64,000 nt of DNA from Pseudomonas paralcaligenes (GTDB taxonomy: Bacteria; Pseudomonadota; Gammaproteobacteria; Pseudomonadales; Pseudomonadaceae): NCBI RefSeq assembly GCF_019655855.1, contig NZ_BPFX01000021.1, positions 1-64,000 of the forward strand, written 5' to 3'. Positions within the stretch are counted from its first letter, which is position 1, and the number at the start of each line of letters is the position of its first letter. Of this stretch, positions 56,454 through 64,000 are shown piece after piece. The notes below the pieces were generated by a model. The model made no database searches. It was not told where the DNA came from and worked only from the letters and a program-made list of their open reading frames with translations. Position numbers and translations under genes: made by a program.

Positions 56454-56485
56454 GGGCAGGCTTCGCGGCTGAAGCCACTCCCAGA
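56454..56485. repeat. REP-like palindrome
   Basis: GGCTTCGCGGCTGAAGCC hairpin within a CTTCGCGGCTGAAGCCACTC context, the form of a second common Pseudomonas REP class. The gap 56208-56642 otherwise holds only the fpvA promoter and the terminator hairpin. Confidence 0.5.
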
Positions 56486-56600
56486 ACAGAGCTGTATTTG
56501 CTGCAGACAGCCTGGTGCCGAGACAGCGGGCAAGCACATACCAGAAGCCATACGGACATAATATCTAAAACCTCCCCCGCCGCAGAGCTGAGCAAGTACG

Positions 56601-56630
56601 GGATAAGGCGAACAGTCGTCCGCCTTATCC
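56601..56630 (-). terminator. Hairpin after the Asp synthetase
   Basis: A perfect 10-bp inverted repeat GGATAAGGCG / CGCCTTATCC with a 10-base loop, 12 bases past the stop codon. There is no T-run, so the efficiency is uncertain. Confidence 0.7.
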
Positions 56631-56642
56631 TGTTGCAACACC

Positions 56643-59600
56643 TCATGCGGGATCGCTCTGTTTGAGTGCCCGGGCCCTGGCCATCAGTGCAGCTCTCTCC
56701 TCCGGCCCCATGGCATCAAGCCGCAGGCGCGCCTCGGCCAGGCGCTCGAAGGTTCCTGGTGCTGTTTCATGTGCCAACAGTGCTTCAGCCAACGCCACCG
56801 GGGTTGGATGGTCGAAGACGATTGCGGGTGGCACCTGACATTGCAGCAGCTTGCGAACTCCAGCAACCAGTTTGATAACCAAGAGAGAGTGCCCACCAGC
56901 GGAGAAGAAGTCCTGCTCCATACTCAATCCGGTACTGCCAAGCAACTGCCGCATGCTGCCTAGCAGCCAGCGTTCCAGAGCGCTGGAAGGTTCGAGGGAC
57001 GGCTTTTGATCAACCTGATGCAACAAGACCGTCAAAGCCACGCGGTCGATCTTGCCATTGCCCAGGCGCGGCCATTGCGCCAGCGCTACCAAGCGTACCG
57101 GCACCATGGCCGCCGGCAGGCTATCTCTAACGTTCGCCAGCACTGCCGCGACAATCCCAGACGGAGCACTGTCGACATGGGTGACGAAGGCCACCAGCTC
57201 ACCCTCATGCTGCATGACCAAGGCATCACGTACGCCCTCACTTGCACGCAGGCGTTGCTCGATCTCCCCCGGCTCGACACGAATACCACGCACCTTGATC
57301 TGCTGATCACTACGCCCGAGCAGTTGCACCCCGCCGCTGGCCCGGTAGCATGCCAGGTCGCCGGTGCAGTACAGACGCTCACCGGCATTAAATGGGTCTT
57401 CGATAAAGGCCTTTGCAGACAGCTCCGGCTGGTTGAGGTAGCCCGTGCATAACTGCGCACCACCTATATATAGCCCACCAGTAACGCCCACAGGTGCCAG
57501 GCGGTGTTGTTCATCGAGCACATATACCCAATTACCGGCCAACACCCGAGTCAGTGGTGCATGACATTCGCTGGCGTCCAGAGCATGAATCATCACCCCT
57601 ACGGTCGATTCGGTGGGGCCGTAGTGGTTGAAAACCCGCGTGGCAGGCGACACTTGGGCAATGCATTGCAATAGTTCCGTGCTGGGGGCTTCGCCACCAA
57701 GCACCAGCGTTGCGGGCAAGTGGGCCGAGGCGGTTTCGAGCAAAGCAGCCAGGTGAGACGGCACAATCTTCAGGCAGTCAATGGCGTTTGCCTTGATGAA
57801 ACCGGCAAAGGCATCGCCATCCTGCATGGTCGCATCGTCGGCAACATGCAATGTGGCGCCTTGCAGTAGCGCGCCAAACAGGGACGTGTGGCCCAGGTCG
57901 GCCGCCACGGTGGAGCCAAAAGCGAACTGTGTGCAACTCGCCAGTTCCAGCGCTTCGCTGGCCGCCGCGACATAGTTGGCCAAGTTACCATGACTGATTG
58001 AGACGCCCTTGGGCTGGCCAGTGGAGCCAGATGTGTACAGCACATAGGCGGTATCGCTGGCATGGTTGGTCTGCACCTGCCAAGCGTCCGTATGGGCCAG
58101 TGCCCAGTCCAGCGCCAAAGCCGGTGGTGCGGAGGCCGGCAAGCTTTCGAGCGCCGAGGCATCACCCAGGATACAGGCCACTTGGGCTTGCTCAACCACC
58201 TGCCACTGGCGCTGGCGTGGCCACTGCGGATCAAGGGCAACGTAAGCGGCGCCAGCCAGCCAGGTACCGAGCATCGCCACTACCCAGCGATCACTGCGCG
58301 GCAATGCCAGCGCCACTCGATCACCCGGCGCGACTCCAGCCACCTGCAGGCTGCCAGCCACTCGCTGTGCTTGCTCAAGCAGGCTAGTATAGCTCGTGCG
58401 GCGCGGACCGTCGGTCAGCGCCAGGGCCTGTGGTCGTTCAGCGGCATGCTGCTGCATTGCTTGAGGCAGCAACAGAGGCGCAGAACTCAACTCGGCACCA
58501 CGCCCTTCAGCCAGCAGCCACTGAGCACGCGCCTCACTGTTCAGGTGCACCTGGGCCAGAACATTGTCGGGCTCTGCCACCACATGCGCCAGCAGTGTCT
58601 GGAACTGCTCAAGCAGTACCGCCATATCTACCTCGGCCCGTACACCCGCAGGATAATTCAGGTTCAGGTCCAGGCGGGCACTATGCACATCAAGGCTCAG
58701 GTTCAAGCTCACACCTTCGCTGCGCCCACTCTCTGCCAGCAGGCTTGCCTGCCAGCCGCGACCTAGCACAGGAGTAGCAGGCGCAACGCTGAACGCCAGC
58801 CACCCTGGCGAGCGATCTGCCGGGCAGTATTCCTGCCAGGTGATCTGCTCATCCAGCTGCATGGCCAACCGTGCAACCCATTGACTGAAGCGCTCATCCT
58901 CGATCAGTTTCAGGGTTAGTGGCAGACGCTGGACAAACACGCCAGCGCAACCGCTAAAATATTCATAGTCGGTCCGACCATCATGCTGCCAGTCGAGGTT
59001 TAGTGCCTGCTGCCCTTCCAGGCGTGCGAGCAACCAGTACCAGGCGGCCTGCAGCACACGCTCCGGAGCCTGCCCCAAATGCTGAGCCAGGGCCAGTAAC
59101 GGTGCAGCATCGAGCCCCAGCAGCCGTTGTTGCTCAGCCTCGCCCTGGCCCTCTGCGAAAGTCAGGCCCGACACCTGCGAAGCGGCCTGTAGTTGCGCGT
59201 GCCACCATTGGCCAGCCTGGACGGCATCTTCGTCTTGGACCACCTCGGCACGCCATTCCAGGTACTGATCGAACGAAAACTCGTCCTCCCCGGTGGGTGC
59301 ATCGGTCGTGTACAGCACATGAAGCTGCTGCAGGAGCAACGCCAGCCCGACTTCATCGCTGGCACAGGTGGCCACGCTCAATGCCAGCCGGGAACCCGTC
59401 GCTTGGGTCCAGACTGCAATACGGTACAAGGCCTCGCGCGGATCGAACGCTTGCTCAAGCCAGGCCGCAAGCCCTTCGTCTGTATCTGTGGCAGTTGCCA
59501 GCACCGGTTGCACTTGCGTTGCATCGACGAAGAACTGGCGCAGGCCACGATACCCCGACACCTCGGCCAGGCGCAGGCGCAGCGCCGACTGGCTCTTCTC

Positions 59601-59771
59601 CAGGCGGGCCAGCGCACGGGCCAGGCGTGGCACATCAAGGGAACCGTCAATCTCCAGCAACCCGGTGGTGGCAGCCGTGCGCCAGGTCGAGCCTGCCGCC
59701 GCCAGCGCTGCGGCCTGCCGTGGGCTAAGGGCCAGACCGCTGCCTCTCAGTTGCTCATGGGAAGTGCTCAT
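56643..59771 (-). CDS. Asp-activating NRPS with N-terminal interface-type domain
   Basis: A 1042-residue synthetase: condensation-like domain (about 1-430) whose HHxxxDG core is absent (the spot reads LSVATCASDEV), then an A domain (about 436-930) and a T domain (FFSAGGHSLL, Ser962). The pocket residues spell DLTKVGHVGK, the Asp code. A catalytically dead condensation-like domain next to an Asp A domain and a TauD hydroxylase is the interface arrangement known from beta-hydroxy-Asp siderophores; it should dock the hydroxylase rather than form a bond. It overlaps the upstream synthetase by 4 bases. No TE, so it passes its peptide on. Confidence 0.88.
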   Translation of the reverse strand: MSTSHEQLRGSGLALSPRQAAALAAAGSTWRTAATTGLLEIDGSLDVPRLARALARLEKSQSALRLRLAEVSGYRGLRQFFVDATQVQPVLATATDTDEGLAAWLEQAFDPREALYRIAVWTQATGSRLALSVATCASDEVGLALLLQQLHVLYTTDAPTGEDEFSFDQYLEWRAEVVQDEDAVQAGQWWHAQLQAASQVSGLTFAEGQGEAEQQRLLGLDAAPLLALAQHLGQAPERVLQAAWYWLLARLEGQQALNLDWQHDGRTDYEYFSGCAGVFVQRLPLTLKLIEDERFSQWVARLAMQLDEQITWQEYCPADRSPGWLAFSVAPATPVLGRGWQASLLAESGRSEGVSLNLSLDVHSARLDLNLNYPAGVRAEVDMAVLLEQFQTLLAHVVAEPDNVLAQVHLNSEARAQWLLAEGRGAELSSAPLLLPQAMQQHAAERPQALALTDGPRRTSYTSLLEQAQRVAGSLQVAGVAPGDRVALALPRSDRWVVAMLGTWLAGAAYVALDPQWPRQRQWQVVEQAQVACILGDASALESLPASAPPALALDWALAHTDAWQVQTNHASDTAYVLYTSGSTGQPKGVSISHGNLANYVAAASEALELASCTQFAFGSTVAADLGHTSLFGALLQGATLHVADDATMQDGDAFAGFIKANAIDCLKIVPSHLAALLETASAHLPATLVLGGEAPSTELLQCIAQVSPATRVFNHYGPTESTVGVMIHALDASECHAPLTRVLAGNWVYVLDEQHRLAPVGVTGGLYIGGAQLCTGYLNQPELSAKAFIEDPFNAGERLYCTGDLACYRASGGVQLLGRSDQQIKVRGIRVEPGEIEQRLRASEGVRDALVMQHEGELVAFVTHVDSAPSGIVAAVLANVRDSLPAAMVPVRLVALAQWPRLGNGKIDRVALTVLLHQVDQKPSLEPSSALERWLLGSMRQLLGSTGLSMEQDFFSAGGHSLLVIKLVAGVRKLLQCQVPPAIVFDHPTPVALAEALLAHETAPGTFERLAEARLRLDAMGPEERAALMARARALKQSDPA

Positions 59772-62700
59772 ACGTCGATACTCTCCTTGCTCCCCGCTGG
59801 CCGCGTCATCTGCGGACGCGTTTCGACCAGAGCTACCCGATCCACCATGTCCCCCATGGCCACCACGATCTTGCGTGGCCCCTCAAAGGGATCACGGGCG
59901 TGGGCCACAAGCATGTTGTCCAGCAGAATGATGTCGCCCTTTCTCCAGTCGAAGCGCACTGCACAAGCCTCATAGAGTTCGCCGATGGCCTGCAGGTCGG
60001 CTTCGGCAATCGAACTACCATCGCCGTAGTAAACGTTTCGTGGCAGCCGATCATTACCGAACATACCCACCAAGTCGTCGCGCACATCGGCATCGAGCCA
60101 GAACGGATGGTGCAACTGCACCTGGTTGAAGAACGAACGCTGGCCGGTGATCGGGTGAGTGATGATCGCCGGACACCACGTGCGGATCTGCAGCCCGTCC
60201 TCTTCCAGCCATTGCCACTCGATACCACTCTCGCGGCAACGGGCTTCAACACTGGCGCGCTCTTCGGTCTTGAAGAAGTGCTGCCACGGCACGTCGAATC
60301 CGGTGAAGGTGCGTATGTACAGCAGCCCCTTTTCTTCCAGGGTCTGACGCAATGCTTGTGGCAGGCGCTGATACATCACTCGGCAATCAACCACTGGCGT
60401 GGCACCGCCGATCGGCGATGGTAGTTCGCAGTAGAACATCTGCTTGCGCGGCCAGCGGTCCTGATGCGAACTCTCGTTGTGGAACAGGATCATCTTCTGC
60501 TCCGGGTACGGCGTGGAGCGGTAGGTATTCTTGCCGCCTTCCTTCTTCGGTAAGTCACCGTACTGGCCGTAGAGACCAGGCTGAACCGCCTCAGCGAAGG
60601 CTTCGAAGCCTTCAATGCCGTTGACCTCGAAACCGCGGAACAGAATGCCGGCGTTCTCGCCAAGGCGCGCCTCAATCAACGGGCGATTGGCCGCCACCCA
60701 GCCCACCAAGTCAAGTCCCGGGTCGTTCGGTTCCATCACCAACGGAAACGCCTGGTCTGGCAGTAGCGGGTACTCGCGCACGGCTGCGTTCAGCGGTCGT
60801 ATCGTAGCCCCGCCCTTCTTGAGGAACTTGCCCAGTTTGTCAGCCTTTTCCTTGCTATTCGCGTTGATCTGCGGCGCCATGCTGGGGGCTACGGCCATAT
60901 CGATGTCTCCCACTGTAAATGACTGATTGGCAGCGATGTGCTCCAAGGTATCGGTCCAGGCGCTCACGAAAGCTTCTATGGTTTCTCGTCGGTACAACGA
61001 GGAGGCGTATTGCCAGGCGCCGCTCAGGCACTTGTCCTGTTCCCCCATGAACAGGGCCATATCGAATTTGCTATGCACCTGGCTGTTCGGTACCTCCTCT
61101 ACCTGCACACCATGCAGGCTGCTGGCACGGGCGGGCAGGTTGTCCATCACAAACAGCACCTGGACCAGCGGGTTCATACCCGGTATGCGCTTGGCACCCG
61201 CGCTCTCGACGATATGATCGAATGGCAGATCCTGATGCTCCAGGGCATCCAGCATCACCTGGCGCATGCGCACCAGACGCTCGGCGAAAGTCACCTCGGC
61301 GGAGAAATTCGAACGCAGCGGCAACACGTTGACGAAGAATCCAATCAGGCCCTCCAGCTCAGGCTGATGACGACCGGCAATATCCGCGCCGATAACCACA
61401 TCATCGCAGCCGCTCAAGCGCTGCAAGAACATGCCAAAGGCCGTCAGCAAGGCAATGTACGGCGTCACCCCGGCAGCCTGGGCCAGGCCACGCAAGCGTT
61501 CGCTCAGCGCCTCGGACAACGTGAAGCTGACCACACCGCCCTGCTGGTCGCCTTTAGGGTTGCGTGGGGTGTCAAAAGGCAGGTCCAATTGCCCGCTGTA
61601 ACCGGCCAGGGTGTCACGCCAGTAAACCGCTTGCTGGCCAAGCACTCCGCTTTCCTCCAGACGTAACTGCCATACGGCATAGTCGGCGTACTGGATAGGC
61701 AGGGCTGGTGCTTCCAGGGCGAGCCCTTGAGTGAGCTGCCCGTAGCGGGTCACCAACTCATTGACCAGTACCCCCATCGACCAGCCATCAGAGATGATGT
61801 GGTGCATGGAGAACAGCAGCACGTGCTCATCGCCTGCTAGCTTGAGGATACGGGCACGCCATAGCGGAGCCTGCTCCATATCGATCGGCTGACGAGCGTT
61901 GTCCAGGGTATCTTCCGCTACCCGCTCCTCCTGACGCGCACGCGGCCAGTCGCTGATGTCCAGCACCGGTACATCCAGAGAAATATGCGGCTGAATCACC
62001 GCAATCGGATCACCTTCATCATCCTGCAGGTAAGCCGTGCGCAGCACGTCATGCCGAGCAACCACGCCGGCCAGGCTCTGCAGCAACCGCTCTACCGACA
62101 ACTCGCCATGCAGACGCAAGGCAAGCGGCATACCGTAGGCCGCCCCGCCCCCAGACAACTGCTCAACCACCCACAACCGACGCTGAGCCAGCGACAACGA
62201 TGCCACACCGTGCGGGAACTCATTGCGCACCAGCCGGGGATAGGCCGGGCCAGGCTGAACCTCTGCACCCTGCAGAGCAGCGGCCAGATCAGCCAGGACC
62301 GGATGGTTGAACAGATCGCGCAACTGCACCGGACATGGCATGCTGTCACGGCAACGGGCAACCATCTGGGTCGCCAACAGTGAGTGGCCGCCCAATTCGA
62401 AGAAGTGGTCGTGACGCCCTATCTGTTCGATACCCAGTACTTCTTGCCAGATCACTGCCAAGCGCTGTTCAAGCTCACCCTCAGGCGCAGCATAGTGCTC
62501 TTGGCCTTGCGCTTCTGGTTTGGGCAGCGCCTTGCGATCCAGTTTGCCATTGCCAGTCAATGGCATTGCCGTCAGGAATTGCCACAGGCTCGGCACCATG
62601 TAGTCCGGCAGGTCAGCTTTCAGTTGCGCCGCCAGTTGCTCACGCAAGCCATCTTGCTCATCGGTCGGCACCACATAGGCCACCAGCCGGTCTTCATCGA

Positions 62701-64000
62701 CCAAAACAACCGCTTCCCGAACCCCGGCCAGCGCGCTCAGGCGCGCCTCGATCTCACCCAGCTCGATGCGGAAACCACGGATTTTCACCTGCTGGTCCAT
62801 CCGTCCGATGTATTCCACTGCACCATCGGAACACAGCCGCGCCAGGTCACCAGTGCGGTACAGGCGACCTCCATCGGCGCCATGCGGGTCAGGTAAAAAG
62901 CGCGCAGCACTCAGGTCGCCACGGTTCAGGTAACCTCGTGCCAGACCATCACGCCCCACGTACAGCTCACCCACGCATCCCGCCGGCACTGGATTCAACT
63001 CACCGTCCAGCACATACCAGGACAAGTCCGGGATCGGCAAGCCGATTGGGCTCGCCACACCATTGTCCAGATCGGTCCACGATAATGGCCGGTAGGTCAC
63101 GTGCACGGTGGTTTCAGTAATGCCGTACATGTTGATCAACTGCGTCGGCGCATCGCCAAAACGCTCGAACCACGGCCGCAGGCTTTGCACTTCAAGAGCC
63201 TCGCCACCGAACACCACGGTCCTCAGGTTGTGCGCGCGGCTGTCGGCACACGCTACATGCATCAATTGGCGGAATGCAGACGGCGTCTGGTTAAGGACCG
63301 TCACTCGCTCATTGATCAGCAACTCGTGGAAGTCCTCCGGCGAACGGCTGACTAGATATGGCACGATTACCAGACGCCCGCCATGCAGCAATGCACCAAA
63401 TATTTCCCATACCGAAAAATCGAAAGCGTAGGAATGGAACAGCGTCCAAGTGTCTTCTGCATTAAAGCCGAACCAGCGATCGGTCCCTGCAAACAGGCGT
63501 TGTACGTTGTGATGGCTGAGCAGCGTACCTTTGGGCTTACCGGTCGAACCCGAGGTATAGATGATGTAGGCCAGGTTGGCCGGGGTCATCACCACTTGCG
63601 GATCAGCATCGCTGTAGCCCGTCAGATCTTCATCAAGGGCCAGAATCGGCCCGTCAAAGTTCGGAAACTTCAGCCCTGGCTGGCTCAGCAGCAATGCGAT
63701 GCCGCTGTCCTGCATCATGAATTCCAGACGCTGGGACGGATACATCGGATCCAACGGAACATAGGCACCACCCGCCTTGAGGATCGCCAGTAAGCCAACC
63801 ACCAGCTCCAGTGAACGCTCGGCCACCAGACCCACCCGTACCTCAGGACCTACACCGGCAGCAATCAAACGGTGAGCCAGGCGGTTGGCGCGGATGTTGA
63901 GCTCAACATAACTCAGTTGCGCACCATCGAAACTCAGTGCTACCGCCTGCGGTGCACGTATCGCCCATGCAGCAATGCGCTGGTGCAGGCATGCGTCACT
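59768..64000 (-). CDS. NRPS with Thr module, C domain and fused Asp beta-hydroxylase (5' end outside window)
   Basis: 1410 residues are visible; the frame stays open past the right edge, so it is partial. A domain with pocket code DFWNVGMVHK (Thr, read from FDFSVWEIFG, LNQTPS, VVFGGE and MYGITETTVH). T domain, then a live C domain (MHHIISDGWS), then a C-terminal TauD/SyrP-like Fe(II)/2-oxoglutarate oxygenase (about the last 330 residues; LFHNESSHQ with the HxE metal pair, distal His in NMLVAHARDPF). The oxygenase should hydroxylate Asp bound to the next synthetase, whose gene it overlaps by 4 bases. Confidence 0.9.
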   Translation of the reverse strand, partial: SDACLHQRIAAWAIRAPQAVALSFDGAQLSYVELNIRANRLAHRLIAAGVGPEVRVGLVAERSLELVVGLLAILKAGGAYVPLDPMYPSQRLEFMMQDSGIALLLSQPGLKFPNFDGPILALDEDLTGYSDADPQVVMTPANLAYIIYTSGSTGKPKGTLLSHHNVQRLFAGTDRWFGFNAEDTWTLFHSYAFDFSVWEIFGALLHGGRLVIVPYLVSRSPEDFHELLINERVTVLNQTPSAFRQLMHVACADSRAHNLRTVVFGGEALEVQSLRPWFERFGDAPTQLINMYGITETTVHVTYRPLSWTDLDNGVASPIGLPIPDLSWYVLDGELNPVPAGCVGELYVGRDGLARGYLNRGDLSAARFLPDPHGADGGRLYRTGDLARLCSDGAVEYIGRMDQQVKIRGFRIELGEIEARLSALAGVREAVVLVDEDRLVAYVVPTDEQDGLREQLAAQLKADLPDYMVPSLWQFLTAMPLTGNGKLDRKALPKPEAQGQEHYAAPEGELEQRLAVIWQEVLGIEQIGRHDHFFELGGHSLLATQMVARCRDSMPCPVQLRDLFNHPVLADLAAALQGAEVQPGPAYPRLVRNEFPHGVASLSLAQRRLWVVEQLSGGGAAYGMPLALRLHGELSVERLLQSLAGVVARHDVLRTAYLQDDEGDPIAVIQPHISLDVPVLDISDWPRARQEERVAEDTLDNARQPIDMEQAPLWRARILKLAGDEHVLLFSMHHIISDGWSMGVLVNELVTRYGQLTQGLALEAPALPIQYADYAVWQLRLEESGVLGQQAVYWRDTLAGYSGQLDLPFDTPRNPKGDQQGGVVSFTLSEALSERLRGLAQAAGVTPYIALLTAFGMFLQRLSGCDDVVIGADIAGRHQPELEGLIGFFVNVLPLRSNFSAEVTFAERLVRMRQVMLDALEHQDLPFDHIVESAGAKRIPGMNPLVQVLFVMDNLPARASSLHGVQVEEVPNSQVHSKFDMALFMGEQDKCLSGAWQYASSLYRRETIEAFVSAWTDTLEHIAANQSFTVGDIDMAVAPSMAPQINANSKEKADKLGKFLKKGGATIRPLNAAVREYPLLPDQAFPLVMEPNDPGLDLVGWVAANRPLIEARLGENAGILFRGFEVNGIEGFEAFAEAVQPGLYGQYGDLPKKEGGKNTYRSTPYPEQKMILFHNESSHQDRWPRKQMFYCELPSPIGGATPVVDCRVMYQRLPQALRQTLEEKGLLYIRTFTGFDVPWQHFFKTEERASVEARCRESGIEWQWLEEDGLQIRTWCPAIITHPITGQRSFFNQVQLHHPFWLDADVRDDLVGMFGNDRLPRNVYYGDGSSIAEADLQAIGELYEACAVRFDWRKGDIILLDNMLVAHARDPFEGPRKIVVAMGDMVDRVALVETRPQMTRPAGSKESIDV

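Overview
The window is a stretch of high-GC Gammaproteobacterial chromosome from a fluorescent Pseudomonas or a close relative such as Metapseudomonas. Three things support this. The gene order fRMsr-sagS-ospR-gpx-msrB-alaA matches the sagS locus of P. aeruginosa. There is a lipA-lifO lipase/foldase pair and a CysI/DUF934 pair. The right half is a pyoverdine siderophore locus (pvdQ, fpvI, fpvR, pvdE, pvdP, pvdM, pvdO, pvdA, fpvA and peptide synthetases).

Layout. 1-8.4 kb: tRNA-Ser, a crotonase-family enzyme, then a redox/signalling block on the minus strand (free methionine-R-sulfoxide reductase, OspR, glutathione peroxidase, MsrB) around the hybrid kinase SagS, with AlaA divergent from msrB. 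8.4-13 kb: polyamine-type periplasmic binding protein, cupin, FAD-dependent amine oxidoreductase and two AraC-type regulators. 13-20.5 kb: lipA, lifO, a DUF2970 protein, a periplasmic binding protein, a 37-residue membrane protein, the sulfite reductase pair and pabB. 20.6-27.8 kb: a decayed island inserted in tRNA-Cys(GCA). It is bounded by 87-bp near-identical direct repeats and has an integrase 3' remnant, phage lysis, exonuclease and methylase remnants, a DUF6338-like membrane-protein operon with two proline-rich microproteins, and an apparently intact EVE-EVE-HNH nuclease. 28-64 kb: the pyoverdine locus.

How the pyoverdine genes fit together. A Fur-box-like site lies between fpvI (sigma factor) and fpvR (anti-sigma). 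Seven perfect TAAAT-N16-CGT iron-starvation boxes, the PvdS promoter signature, stand before pvdQ, pvdE, pvdP, a gamma-glutamyltransferase operon, pvdM-pvdO, the acetylase-pvdA operon and the terminal synthetase. PvdA and a GNAT acetylase should make N5-acetyl-N5-hydroxyornithine; no PvdF formylase is present. The minus-strand synthetases encode a Thr module, a fused Fe(II)/2-oxoglutarate hydroxylase, an interface-type domain and an Asp module, predicting Thr then beta-hydroxy-Asp. The plus-strand synthetase adds Ser and a last residue (Ala-like code) and carries the thioesterase. PvdE exports the precursor; PvdQ, PvdP, PvdO and PvdM mature it in the periplasm; FpvA imports the ferric form.

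The most unusual points are the gamma-glutamyltransferase with two polytopic GT-C-like membrane proteins under an iron-starvation promoter (with no pvdN between pvdM and pvdO), the mosaic terminal synthetase whose last module is much more AT-rich, and the tRNA-Cys island with its modification-dependent-type nuclease.
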